This document shows, piece after piece, positions 55,701 through 64,000 of a stretch of DNA of 64,000 bases. The notes beneath the pieces were generated by a model. That model was not told where the DNA came from. It did not search any database and saw only the letters and a list, made by a program, of their open reading frames with translations. Made by a program: the position numbers and the translations under genes. Numbering within the stretch: the stretch's first letter is position 1; each line of letters begins with the position of its first letter. The DNA comes from Flavobacterium celericrescens (GTDB taxonomy: Bacteria; Bacteroidota; Bacteroidia; Flavobacteriales; Flavobacteriaceae): assembly GCF_011392075.1 (NCBI RefSeq), contig NZ_JAAJBV010000004.1, positions 243,730 to 307,729 on the forward strand. Reading direction: 5' to 3'.

Positions 55701-57058
55701 ATGCAGACGGAAACGCTGTAGATATTGTTGTTTCTCGTTCAACAGAATTAAAATTAGTAGACGCTAAAACAGGTATTGTATTAAATACACACTATATTCC
55801 TTACGGTTCTAGTATTTTTGTAAAAGACGGAGATGTTGTTGAAAAAGGTGCTACAATTTGTAAATGGGATCCATATAATGGGGTTATTATTTCTGAATTC
55901 ACTGGTAAAGTTGCTTATGAAGATTTAGAACAAGGACAATCGTTCTTGGTTGAAATTGACGAGCAAACAGGTTTCCAAGAAAAAGTAATTTCTGAAGGTA
56001 GAAATAAAAAATTAGTTCCTACTTTATTGATTTATGGAAAAGATGGCGAATTAATTCGTTCATATAACTTACCAGTAGGAGCTCACCTTATGGTAGATGA
56101 TGGCGAGAAAATTAAAGCAGGTAAAATTTTAGTAAAAATCCCACGTCGTTCTTCAAAAACAGGCGATATCACAGGAGGATTACCAAGAATTACCGAGTTG
56201 TTAGAAGCTCGTAATCCATCTAATCCAGCAGTGGTTTCTGAAATTGACGGTGTAGTTACATTCGGAAAAATTAAAAGAGGAAATAGAGAGATTGCTATCG
56301 AGTCTAAATTTGGTGAAGTGAAGAAATACTTAGTAAAACTTTCGAACCAAATTTTAGTACAAGAGAATGACTACGTGAAAGCTGGTACGCCACTTTCTGA
56401 TGGTGCAATCACTCCAGAGGATATTTTAAGAATTCAAGGACCATCTGCTGTTCAACAGTATTTAGTAAATGAAATTCAAGAAGTTTACCGTTTACAAGGG
56501 GTAAAAATCAACGACAAACACTTTGAGGTAGTAATACGTCAAATGATGCGTAAAGTAAGAATTGTTGATCCAGGAGATACTTTATTCTTGGAAGATCAAT
56601 TAGCCCATACTAGCGATTTCCTTGTTGAAAACGATAAATTATATGGAATGAAAGTTGTGGAAGATGCAGGTGACTCTGAAAATTTAAAACCAGGTCAAAT
56701 CATTTCTCCACGTCAGTTAAGAGATGAAAATTCGTTGTTAAAACGTAATGATAAAAACTTAGTAGTAGCTCGTGATGTTATTACAGCAACTGCTACTCCA
56801 GTACTTCAAGGTATTACGAGAGCATCATTACAAACGAAATCATTTATTTCTGCGGCATCGTTCCAGGAAACTACTAAAGTATTAAACGAAGCTGCGGTTG
56901 CAGGTAAAATCGATACTTTAGAAGGATTAAAAGAAAATGTTATTGTAGGACACAGAATCCCTGCCGGTACAGGTATGAGAGACTATGACAATATGATAGT
57001 GGGTTCTAAAGAAGAATACAACGAGTTAGTTGCTGCAAAAGAAGAGTTTAATTACTAA
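52760..57058 (+). CDS. rpoC: DNA-directed RNA polymerase subunit beta'
   Basis: This 1432-aa subunit carries the catalytic Mg2+ site in [19 protein letters not shown] (about residue 476). The N-terminal zinc ribbon has the Cys pairs CACGKYKRI and CDRCGVEV, and a second Cys cluster lies in [15 protein letters not shown]. The trigger-loop and bridge-helix region ([20 protein letters not shown]) is intact. The protein ends in a tail ([20 protein letters not shown]). It is the last gene of the block and has a good terminator. Confidence 0.98.
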   Translation: MTRLKDKNTVKRFNKITIGLASPESILAESRGEVLKPETINYRTHKPERDGLFCERIFGPVKDYECACGKYKRIRYKGIVCDRCGVEVTEKKVRRDRVGHINLVVPIAHIWYFRSLPNKIGYILGLPSKKLDMIIYYERYVVIQAGIAKNADGESLQRLDFLTEEEYLNILDTLPMENQYLDDNDPNKFIAKMGAECIMDLLARTDLDELSYSLRHAANNETSKQRKTEALKRLNVVESFRESNYNRENRPEWMILKVIPVIPPELRPLVPLDGGRFATSDLNDLYRRVIIRNNRLKRLMEIKAPEVILRNEKRMLQESVDSLFDNTRKASAVKTESNRPLKSLSDSLKGKQGRFRQNLLGKRVDYSARSVIVVGPEMKLFECGLPKDMAAELYKPFVIRKLIERGIVKTVKSAKKIIDKKEPVVWDILENVIKGHPVLLNRAPTLHRLGIQAFQPKLIEGKAIQLHPLVCTAFNADFDGDQMAVHLPLGPEAILEAQLLMLASHNILNPANGAPITVPSQDMVLGLYYMTKERLSTPEMKILGEGLTFYSAEEVNIALNEGKLELNARVKVRARDFNENGELVYQIIQTTAGRVLFNEVVPQAAGYINEVLTKKSLRDIIGKILAVTDVPTTAAFLDNMKDMGYKFAFRGGLSFSLGDIRIPEQKTKLIADAREQVEGISMNYNMGLITNNERYNQVIDIWTSANAQLTELAMKNIREDQQGFNSVYMMLDSGARGSKEQIRQLTGMRGLMAKPKKSTAGGGEIIENPILSNFKEGLSILEYFISTHGARKGLADTALKTADAGYLTRRLHDVSQDVIVNSVDCGTLRGIEVSALKKNEEIVETLGERILGRVALQNVINPLDNEVLVAAGEQITEAIVKKIEASPVEKVEVRSPLTCEATKGICAKCYGRNLATGKMTQKGEAVGVIAAQSIGEPGTQLTLRTFHVGGVAGGISEESSIVARFGGKLEIEDLKTVKGEDADGNAVDIVVSRSTELKLVDAKTGIVLNTHYIPYGSSIFVKDGDVVEKGATICKWDPYNGVIISEFTGKVAYEDLEQGQSFLVEIDEQTGFQEKVISEGRNKKLVPTLLIYGKDGELIRSYNLPVGAHLMVDDGEKIKAGKILVKIPRRSSKTGDITGGLPRITELLEARNPSNPAVVSEIDGVVTFGKIKRGNREIAIESKFGEVKKYLVKLSNQILVQENDYVKAGTPLSDGAITPEDILRIQGPSAVQQYLVNEIQEVYRLQGVKINDKHFEVVIRQMMRKVRIVDPGDTLFLEDQLAHTSDFLVENDKLYGMKVVEDAGDSENLKPGQIISPRQLRDENSLLKRNDKNLVVARDVITATATPVLQGITRASLQTKSFISAASFQETTKVLNEAAVAGKIDTLEGLKENVIVGHRIPAGTGMRDYDNMIVGSKEEYNELVAAKEEFNY

Positions 57059-57081
57059 GAGTAGAAACTAATCAAATATTT

Positions 57082-57116
57082 AAAAGCCTAGCAATTTATT
57101 TTGTTAGGCTTTTTTT
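57082..57116 (+). terminator. Terminator of the rpoBC operon
   Basis: AAAGCCTAGCAA (57083-57094) pairs with TTGTTAGGCTTT (57101-57112) with one G-U pair and a 6-base loop, followed by T residues to 57116. Confidence 0.88.
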
Positions 57117-57144
57117 AATCAAAAAAATATACTTAATCTTGTAA

Positions 57145-57222
57145 AATATTTTCAAATATTACTTGAATGAACTAATAACATAATATAAGTCAAATATATT
57201 TAAAAACTTCTATGACTTATAT
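57145..57222. other. Two inverted repeats upstream of the DUF3467 gene
   Basis: AATATTT-TC-AAATATT is a perfect palindrome at 57145-57160. ATATAAGTC (57083+100, i.e. 57183-57191) and GACTTATAT (57214-57222) are 9-base inverted repeats 22 bases apart. They could be an operator or leader hairpin. The DNA is very AT-rich, so chance is possible. Confidence 0.3.
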
Positions 57223-57240
57223 GTTTAAAAAATAAAAAAA

Positions 57241-57549
57241 ATGGAAAATAACAACCCACAAGGGCAAATCAACATTGAGCTAGATGAAAAAACAGCTGAA
57301 GGAATTTATTCAAATTTAGCTATTATTAACCATTCAAATTCCGAGTTTGTTTTAGATTTTGTTGCAATAATGCCAGGTGTGCCTAAAGCGAAAGTAAAAT
57401 CAAGAATAGTTTTAACACCCCAACATGCAAAGCGATTATTAAAAGCAATGGCAGAAAACATCAGAAGATTTGAAAATCAACATGGTGAAATCACTGAAGG
57501 TGAGACGCCAAATATCCCATTAAATTTTGGACCTACAGGACAAGCTTAG
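57241..57549 (+). CDS. DUF3467 domain protein
   Basis: This 102-aa soluble protein shows the pattern of DUF3467: INIELDEKTAEGIYSNLAII, then HSNSEFVLDFVAIMPGVPKA, then SRIVLTPQHAKRLLKAMAEN. It is predicted as a small alpha/beta protein. In Bacteroidetes the gene is commonly found just after rpoC, as here. Function unknown. It has no signal or membrane segment. It lies 182 bases after the rpoC stop beyond a terminator, so it has its own, unresolved promoter. Confidence 0.88.
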   Translation: MENNNPQGQINIELDEKTAEGIYSNLAIINHSNSEFVLDFVAIMPGVPKAKVKSRIVLTPQHAKRLLKAMAENIRRFENQHGEITEGETPNIPLNFGPTGQA

Positions 57550-57573
57550 TGTGTTTTTTTATATTATAACGAC

Positions 57574-57622
57574 TTTTTTTTGTTTTTATCGTTGTTTTGT
57601 TCGTTATTTTTGTTTTTATCGT
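57574..57622. repeat. T-rich direct repeat in the promoter region of the giant gene
   Basis: TTTTTGTTTTTATCGT occurs twice with an offset of exactly 30 bases (first G at 57582, second at 57612). The second copy carries the -7 element. Duplicated promoter or regulator-binding sites are possible. Confidence 0.5.
57579..57612 (+). promoter_or_regulatory. Promoter of the giant secreted-protein gene
   Basis: TATTTTTG at 57605-57612 matches the -7 consensus. A TTTG at 57579-57582 lies 22 bases upstream. The ATG at 57664 is about 50 bases downstream. Confidence 0.45.
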
Positions 57623-57663
57623 AAATTAACACCCCTTAAATAAAATAATTTAAATTAATATTA

Positions 57664-60600
57664 ATGAAAAAAAATTACTTTAAGATTGATTCCGTTGATG
57701 AAACATATTCTTTGATGGAAATAACAAATGGAAAAGTATTTAAACAATTAAAAGCTTTGTTGACATTGTTTTTAATTGTTTTTGGAATTTCATTTTCAAG
57801 TGCTCAAACTACATTAATTTCACCATCTGGTGATGGTGGTTTTGAAAATGGAAGTACTTTTGCCGCTAATGGATGGACAGCTGTTAATGCTTCAACAGAT
57901 GGTTGGGTAATAGGTTCTGTTCCAGTTGTTTCGGCAGGAACAAATTGTGGATATGTTTCAGCTAATGGTGGGACATCGTGGACTTACTCTCAATTGAGTA
58001 CTTATACACACATTTATAAAGATTTTACTATACCTGCGGGTGAAAATGTATTAACTTTAAAATTTAAATGGAAAGCAACTGGAGAAGGTACTACAACTTC
58101 TGACTGGGATAACATGAAAGTTTTTCTTGCTCCAACAACTGTAGTTCCAGTGAATACAGCTGCTGTTACAGGAGCAACACAATTAAGTGGTTCGGGTGCA
58201 ATTAGCGGAATGTATAAATTGAATAGTGCAGCTTGGAATTCTGAAACAATAGTATTGTCAGGAACTCCTGGTACAACTTATAGATTAATATTTTCATGGA
58301 AAAGTGATGGTAGTACTATTGCTAATCCTCCGTCTGCTCTAGATGAGATAGAATTAATCTCTAGAGCGCCTGGTACTTTTATATCTGTTGTTACAGGTAA
58401 CTGGAATACAGGTTCTACTTGGGATGCAGGTACAGTTCCAACGGCACTAGACAATGCTATTATAAGCGCTGGACATATAGTAACAGCAGATGCTGCTACA
58501 ACCAATATCAATAATCTAACAGTAAATGGTACTTTAGCTTATGCTTCTGCAGCTACATCTGTCACTGTTGGAGGGAATCTAACAGTAAATGCTGGGGGTT
58601 TAATAAATGTTTTCAATGGAACAACTGGTAAAACATTAGCAGTTGCAGGAAATATTACTAATGATGGAAGAATCGATGTATCGGTAGGGTCTACTACTGG
58701 GGGAACATTAACTTTAAATGGTTCAACTGCTCAAACAGTTGCTGGTACTGGTACTTTTGGTGGGACAGTTACTTCAACTACAACAACTAATACTGCGAAT
58801 GTAATTAGAAATTTGATTATTAATAATACTAGCACTGCTATTCCAAATGTTATTTGGTCGTTTAATGATGTTAAAGTTGCTTATAATTTGACATTAACAA
58901 GTGCAAAAATTAATTTAGGAACAAATAAATTAATTTTTGGTAATTACGCTGCTGGTAATACTCTTTCGGCTTCTGGTACAAATGGAATTTTGCCTGGAGG
59001 TAAGTTTTCAAGATGGTGGACAGCTGGAGCTACTGGTTCGTCAATTACTGCAGGGACTGATCCAACAAATGGAACTTCAAGATATCCAATGATTTCAGCA
59101 ACAGGAGTGCAAAGAACAATGTATATTACTAGAACAAATAGTACGGGTGCAGTTGCAGGAGAATTAGCTGTTGTTTATACAGATGCTGCTACAACTACAA
59201 CAGGTTTGTCAATTGTTGATGGTGCATATACAATAACAGATAGATATGATGGTAATTGGTCGGTTACTAATGAAGGAACTGCTGTTTCGGCATCTTCTTA
59301 TACGTTAGTATTGTTCGCAAATAATGCATTGTATCCTTCAAATGGTAATGCAAGAGTAATGGGTGCAAGTACAGCTTTAAGTGGTACACATCAAAATGGT
59401 ACTACTACACCTGGAGCACAGAGAATTACAGTTTCTCAAACGGATTTATTAGCTGCTCCATTATATGTTGGAATTGCTGCTGCTGATGTGCCTTTTGTGT
59501 CTATTGCAAATGGAGACTGGAATGCTACTACTACTTGGAATAAAGGAACAGCGCCAACTTGTGCAGATAATGTTACTATAGCTTCAGGTCATACGGTGAC
59601 TGTTAATACACTTGCTAATGTAGCAAAAGGAGTTACAATTACTGCAGGGGGAACTTTAGCAATAGCTTCTGGCGATTTGACAGTAGGATGTACTTTGAAT
59701 AATAATACATTAATAAATAATGGAACATTAACAGTTTCAGGAGGAATATTAAATGTTAATGGAAGTGTTTCGCATAATTCCGGAGCTACATTTAATCAAA
59801 GTGGTGGGGATATTAATATTGATGGTAATGCTGCTGGAGTAACAGCAAATTCTGCTACTTCATATCATTTAAATTTAGCAGCTGTAGTAAATTGGACAGG
59901 TGGAACACTTACAATTGTTGATCCACATGCTAGTACTACATCAACAGATGTCTTATATTATAATTTAGGGACAAGTTCAAATGTTGGAACGGGTCATACT
60001 TTACGTTTTGGAGATGGAATTTCTACAGATGCAGGAGGAAATGCTATTGGTTTTAAAGCTAATACTTATGTAGGTTCTGGAAGAATTAATTATGGTAATT
60101 TAGTAATTAATGGAGGAACTGGAACAAACAGAATTGTTACTGGAGGAACATACTCTAATGTAGTTTTAGGAAACTTAACAATCAATTCAAGTTCAGAATA
60201 CGCACCAGCTGTTACTGTATTTGTTGCCGGAGATTTTGTAAATAATGGAACTTTTACACAAACTAGTACATTAACATTGTCTAGCTATGTAGGAACTACA
60301 TCTGCTGTTTCAACTAACGCTCAAACTATTTCAGGTTCTGGTGTTTTTAGAAATTTAGCTACTTCACCAACGGCTAATTTGACTTCCTTAACAGTTAATA
60401 ATTCAAACGCTACTGGAGTTACATTAAATGTTCCTTTATCAGTAAGTGGAACATTAACAATGACGTCAGGTATTATCAATACAACAAATACGAATTTATT
60501 ATCTTTAGGAACGGCTACAGCAGCAGGAACTTTATCTGGTACGCCTAGTGCTACTAATATGGTTAAAGGACCATTTGCTAGAACTATTGCTTCAGGAAAT

Positions 60601-63600
60601 ACAAATTCTACTTATGTTTTATTTCCAATAGGTAAAACAGGATATGCACCTGTTTCATTAGCTCCTGCAACCACAGCTGTTACAGTTATGAAAGCAGAAG
60701 CATTTGATTCTAATACAGGAACACAAAATGCGGCAATCACTAACATGACAACAGCGAGAAGATGGGAAGCGCCAATTGTTTCTGGAACGTTAACAGATTT
60801 AAATGTTCGTTTAGGTGATGCTGGTATTTTAACAACAAGTATTCCAGTTCAAGCACCATCTGCTACAGGAGAATATACTAATAGTTTTGGTTCTGTTGCT
60901 ACAACTGTAGCTGGAGTAACAACACAGTCTAATACAGCGGTTACAAGCGCAAACTATACTGGCTTCTTGAGCTATGCAGATTCTAATGCTTGTGGTGGTA
61001 CTCCATCACCAGGTAATACTTTGGCTTCAACAAATTCAATTTGTTTAGGAACAACTGTTAATTTAAGTTTACAAAATGTAACTTCAGGAACAGGTGTAAC
61101 ATATCAGTGGAAATCTTCAACTGATGGAATAACATATACACCAATTTCTGGAGCAACAAATGCAACATTGTCAGTAACTCCATCAGTATCTACTTATTAT
61201 GTTTGTGATGTTACTTGTTCGGCTGGTCCTTCTACAGGAACTTCAACTGCAGTTCAAATTATATTTTCAAATAGTATAGCAAGTACAACGCCAGGAACAA
61301 GATGCGGTACAGGTACTGTTGATCTTGGTGCAACAGCAAGTGCTGGAGCAACTGTTAAATGGTATAGTGCTATAACAGGAGGAACTGCTTTAGGCACAGG
61401 AACTGCATTCACAACGCCTTCTATTGCCGCTACTACAACTTATTATGCAGGAGCAGAATCTCCTACTTCAGGTACTGCTCAATTTGGGACAGCAGTTACT
61501 ACAGCAGGAACTACAAACCTTTCTGCTTTTAATAATTATAGAGCAAGTGCTAAATATCAAATGATATATACTGCAAGTGAATTATCAAGTTTTGGATTAG
61601 TAGCTGGTAATATTACTTCTATAGGATATAATGTTTCTTCATTAGGTTCATCGGCTACAAATGCAAATTATACCGTAAAAATGGCTCCTACAGTTTTATC
61701 AACATTTGCAAATACAACATTTGAAACATCAGCATTTACGACATGTTATGGGCCATCGACTTATACGCATACAGCTAGTGGTTGGCAAATAATTACTTTT
61801 TCAACACCATTTACATGGGATGGAACATCAAATATAATAATTGAAGTATCGCATGATGGTATTGATGCTTCAGCTAGTGCAAACACTCAATTCACGGCTA
61901 CTGCAGGCAACACTGTTTTATATTCATACAATGGTGCGAATAATACACTATCAACAAATAGATTTAATGTTTTGTTTAGTGGACAAGTAGCTTGTGCTTC
62001 TGAGAGAGTGCCAGTTGTGGCTACAGTTAGTGCACCACCAGTATTTACTTTAAGTTCAAATTCAGAAATTATTTGTAATGGTAGTAATTCAAATGTAATT
62101 TCAATTACTGCAGGAGCTTCTGATTATGATACATATACATGGAATCCTTCAACTGGAGTTTCTGGTAATGCAACTATAGGTTGGGCATTTAATCCAACAG
62201 TGACTACCTCTTATACTTTGACAGCATCTCAATCTGGAGGAGCTTTATGTTCGACTACTGCTATAGTTAATATAACAGTTAATGCAAGCCCAACATTACT
62301 TGCTATTACCCCTTCATCTGTTTCAACATGTGTTAACTCAATTCAGCCTTTAGTAGCAACAGGTGGAACAATTGGATCAAATGGTACTTCTCAGATAGGG
62401 ACAGCTACTACTTTAACAAGTTCAACTGGTCAACCTACAGCTTTTTGTAATCGTTTTAAACACTATTGGTTACAAATGGTTTATACTGCAGCAGAATTGA
62501 CAGCTGCAGGAGTTCAACCTGGAAATATTAATGCTATAAGTTTTAAAACAGGGGCGCAAGGATCTGCTAATAATGTTACAGATTTTAAAGTTCGATTAGG
62601 TAATACAACTAACAATACATTAACAGGTTTTACTACTACAGGTCTAACACAAGTATATAGTGCTGCAACATATTCTACTGTTGTTGGAGTAAATACTATT
62701 ACATTTGATACTCCTTATGTTTGGGATGGTACGTCAAATATTATTGTTGATATGAGACAAACAGGTATTGATGATTTGTATAACTCTACAACAGAGTATA
62801 CTGCAACAACGGGTAATACAGTAGTTTATGCAATTACATCAACAACAAATGCAGGTGGTTCTGATGGTTATGCAACTTCAGCACCTTCAGCAACAACAAG
62901 TCTTAATAGATTAAATACAACTTTTGTTTGGAATAATAGTCAATCAACAGCGGTTACATGGTCTCCTGCTACTGATTTATATACTGATGCTGCAGCTACT
63001 AATGCTTATGTGTTAGGTACACCTGCAACAACTGTTTACTTTAAATCAAGTGTGGTTGGTGGTCCAATTAATTATACAGCAACTTCTACTTCTGTCAATG
63101 GTTGTACATCTTCAGCAGTAGTTCCAGTTACTGTTAACGCTTTGCCAACAGTTGTTACTAATAATCCAGCTGCTGTATGTTTACCAGCTTCTGTTGATTT
63201 AACAGCTACTGCAGTTACAACAGGATCTGATTTAGGTTTAACATATACATATTGGACTGATTTAGCAGCAACTTCTTCATTGGCTAATCCAAATGCAGTT
63301 TCAACTTCTGGAACTTATTATATTAAAGGTGAAAATGCTAATGGATGTTCAGTTGTTCAAGCCGTTACAGTTACTGTAAATGCATTGCCAACAGTTGTTA
63401 TTAATAATCCAGCTGCTGTATGTTCACCAGCTTCGGTTGATTTAACAGCTTCAGCAGTTACAACAGGATCTGATTTAGGTTTAACCTTTACTTATTGGAC
63501 TGATTTAGCGGCAACTTCTACATTAGCTAATCCAAATGCAGTTTCAACTTCTGGAACTTATTATATTAAAGGTGAAAATGCTAATGGATGTTCAGTTATT

Positions 63601-64000
63601 CAAGCAGTGAATGTTACTATAAATGTTCCAACATCTAATAGTACTACTGCTTCAGCATGTGATAGTTATATTTGGTCAGTAGATGGATTGACTTATACAG
63701 CTTCTGGAACATATACTAATATTTCTACAAATGCTCAAGGTTGTACCCACACAGAAACATTAAACTTAACAATTACGCCAAGTACATCTAATAGTACAAC
63801 AGCGTCAGCATGTGATAGTTATGTTTGGGCGGTTGATGGAGCTACTTATACTGCATCAGGAACATATACAAATGTAGTTGGATGTCATACAGAAACATTA
63901 AACTTAACAATTACGCCAAGTACATCAAACAGTACAACAGCGTCAGCATGTGATAGTTATGTTTGGGCGGTTGATGGAGCTACTTATACTGCATCAGGAA
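57664..64000 (+). CDS. Giant repeat-rich secreted surface protein, partial at 3' end
   Basis: The frame is open from the ATG at 57664 to the window edge: 2112 codons with no stop seen. The signal peptide is unusually long (about 47 residues, ending SFSSAQ). Its N-terminal part precedes beta-helix-like segments (for example TVPTALDNAIISAGHIVTAD and GTAPTCADNVTIASGHTVTV). Two related domains of about 110 residues follow (61.5 kb and 62.4 kb), both with a YTA-x-EL motif and WDGTSNIII or WDGTSNIIV. Ig/PKD-like modules follow, including an 81-residue repeat and a CDSYxW repeat. The C-terminus, where a type IX sorting domain is expected, lies outside. A role in adhesion or gliding is inferred. Confidence 0.85.
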   Translation, partial: MKKNYFKIDSVDETYSLMEITNGKVFKQLKALLTLFLIVFGISFSSAQTTLISPSGDGGFENGSTFAANGWTAVNASTDGWVIGSVPVVSAGTNCGYVSANGGTSWTYSQLSTYTHIYKDFTIPAGENVLTLKFKWKATGEGTTTSDWDNMKVFLAPTTVVPVNTAAVTGATQLSGSGAISGMYKLNSAAWNSETIVLSGTPGTTYRLIFSWKSDGSTIANPPSALDEIELISRAPGTFISVVTGNWNTGSTWDAGTVPTALDNAIISAGHIVTADAATTNINNLTVNGTLAYASAATSVTVGGNLTVNAGGLINVFNGTTGKTLAVAGNITNDGRIDVSVGSTTGGTLTLNGSTAQTVAGTGTFGGTVTSTTTTNTANVIRNLIINNTSTAIPNVIWSFNDVKVAYNLTLTSAKINLGTNKLIFGNYAAGNTLSASGTNGILPGGKFSRWWTAGATGSSITAGTDPTNGTSRYPMISATGVQRTMYITRTNSTGAVAGELAVVYTDAATTTTGLSIVDGAYTITDRYDGNWSVTNEGTAVSASSYTLVLFANNALYPSNGNARVMGASTALSGTHQNGTTTPGAQRITVSQTDLLAAPLYVGIAAADVPFVSIANGDWNATTTWNKGTAPTCADNVTIASGHTVTVNTLANVAKGVTITAGGTLAIASGDLTVGCTLNNNTLINNGTLTVSGGILNVNGSVSHNSGATFNQSGGDINIDGNAAGVTANSATSYHLNLAAVVNWTGGTLTIVDPHASTTSTDVLYYNLGTSSNVGTGHTLRFGDGISTDAGGNAIGFKANTYVGSGRINYGNLVINGGTGTNRIVTGGTYSNVVLGNLTINSSSEYAPAVTVFVAGDFVNNGTFTQTSTLTLSSYVGTTSAVSTNAQTISGSGVFRNLATSPTANLTSLTVNNSNATGVTLNVPLSVSGTLTMTSGIINTTNTNLLSLGTATAAGTLSGTPSATNMVKGPFARTIASGNTNSTYVLFPIGKTGYAPVSLAPATTAVTVMKAEAFDSNTGTQNAAITNMTTARRWEAPIVSGTLTDLNVRLGDAGILTTSIPVQAPSATGEYTNSFGSVATTVAGVTTQSNTAVTSANYTGFLSYADSNACGGTPSPGNTLASTNSICLGTTVNLSLQNVTSGTGVTYQWKSSTDGITYTPISGATNATLSVTPSVSTYYVCDVTCSAGPSTGTSTAVQIIFSNSIASTTPGTRCGTGTVDLGATASAGATVKWYSAITGGTALGTGTAFTTPSIAATTTYYAGAESPTSGTAQFGTAVTTAGTTNLSAFNNYRASAKYQMIYTASELSSFGLVAGNITSIGYNVSSLGSSATNANYTVKMAPTVLSTFANTTFETSAFTTCYGPSTYTHTASGWQIITFSTPFTWDGTSNIIIEVSHDGIDASASANTQFTATAGNTVLYSYNGANNTLSTNRFNVLFSGQVACASERVPVVATVSAPPVFTLSSNSEIICNGSNSNVISITAGASDYDTYTWNPSTGVSGNATIGWAFNPTVTTSYTLTASQSGGALCSTTAIVNITVNASPTLLAITPSSVSTCVNSIQPLVATGGTIGSNGTSQIGTATTLTSSTGQPTAFCNRFKHYWLQMVYTAAELTAAGVQPGNINAISFKTGAQGSANNVTDFKVRLGNTTNNTLTGFTTTGLTQVYSAATYSTVVGVNTITFDTPYVWDGTSNIIVDMRQTGIDDLYNSTTEYTATTGNTVVYAITSTTNAGGSDGYATSAPSATTSLNRLNTTFVWNNSQSTAVTWSPATDLYTDAAATNAYVLGTPATTVYFKSSVVGGPINYTATSTSVNGCTSSAVVPVTVNALPTVVTNNPAAVCLPASVDLTATAVTTGSDLGLTYTYWTDLAATSSLANPNAVSTSGTYYIKGENANGCSVVQAVTVTVNALPTVVINNPAAVCSPASVDLTASAVTTGSDLGLTFTYWTDLAATSTLANPNAVSTSGTYYIKGENANGCSVIQAVNVTINVPTSNSTTASACDSYIWSVDGLTYTASGTYTNISTNAQGCTHTETLNLTITPSTSNSTTASACDSYVWAVDGATYTASGTYTNVVGCHTETLNLTITPSTSNSTTASACDSYVWAVDGATYTASG
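63142..63627 (+). repeat. Two tandem copies of a 243-base (81-codon) unit
   Basis: TTGCCAACAGTTGTTA occurs at 63142 and again at 63385. The units share long identical stretches (TCTGGAACTTATTATATTAA and others) and preserve the reading frame. They encode Ig/PKD-like modules with CLPASVDLTA or CSPASVDLTA. Confidence 0.88.
63632..64000 (+). repeat. CDSYxW repeat array, at least three copies, running off the window
   Basis: TCAGCATGTGATAGTTAT occurs at 63652, 63805 and 63943. Spacing is 153 then 138 bases (51 and 46 codons). The second and third copies are almost identical over the visible part, which suggests recent duplication. The encoded motif is SACDSYxWxVDG. Confidence 0.9.

Noticed and set aside
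63142..64000. Long repeats at the right edge as CRISPR or insertion sequence
   Set aside because: They keep one reading frame and encode protein modules; there are no inverted ends or transposase.

Overview
The window is a chromosomal segment of a Flavobacteriaceae bacterium, most likely Flavobacterium or a close relative. The evidence is strong AT richness, TAnnTTTG-type promoters, start codons that mostly lack Shine-Dalgarno sequences, SusC/SusD-type outer-membrane genes, GLPGLI and Porin_10 proteins, and the Bacteroidetes forms of SecA (1118 aa) and LysS (565 aa, C-terminal extension). I see no insertion sequence, prophage, CRISPR array or rRNA operon.

Region by region. 1-3.1 kb: PLP desulfhydrase/deaminase, glucosaminidase-LysM lipoprotein and hemL, overlapping head to tail. 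3.1-4.0 kb: two small secreted helical proteins, the second Spy/CpxP-like. 4.1-7.5 kb: probable copper-handling cluster with a small CxxxC membrane protein, an MbnP-like lipoprotein, an MbnH/MauG-like di-heme lipoprotein and a Cys-rich beta-barrel. 7.5-23 kb: housekeeping genes, including lysS, a MATE transporter, the B12-linked pair meaB and pduO-type adenosyltransferase, a GlcD-like oxidase, secA, an orphan LolD/MacB-type ATPase, an O-methyltransferase-like protein and an ABC-F ATPase. 23-26.8 kb: glycosyltransferase, an E2 acyltransferase followed by lipB (which makes the lipoyl group E2 needs), and rnhB. 27-35.5 kb: SusC-SusD-lipoprotein-lipoprotein operon, then a Porin_10 protein. 35.5-42.3 kb: cystathionine beta-synthase-like enzyme, a GLPGLI/PNGase F-like secreted protein divergent from a DUF2851 gene, PspC, helix-hairpin-helix and acyl-CoA dehydrogenase genes.

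42.4-57 kb is the conserved translation/transcription block: rpsU, xerC/D-type recombinase, hpf, tRNA-Thr, tRNA-Tyr, tRNA-Thr, tuf, tRNA-Trp, secE, nusG, rplK, rplA, rplJ, rplL, rpoB, rpoC. A DUF3467 gene follows. The last 6.3 kb is the open-ended 5' part of a giant repeat-rich secreted protein with at least 2112 codons in the window.

The points most worth a second look are: the MbnP/MbnH-like cluster with no methanobactin precursor; promoters fused into the preceding gene's terminator at three places; a strong Shine-Dalgarno on rpsU in a genome that hardly uses them; overlapping divergent promoters at 38.7 kb; the GLPGLI/PNGase F fusion; and unusual hairpins in the ribosomal/RNA polymerase operon. 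All calls come from reading the sequence and from memory of protein families; no database search was run.
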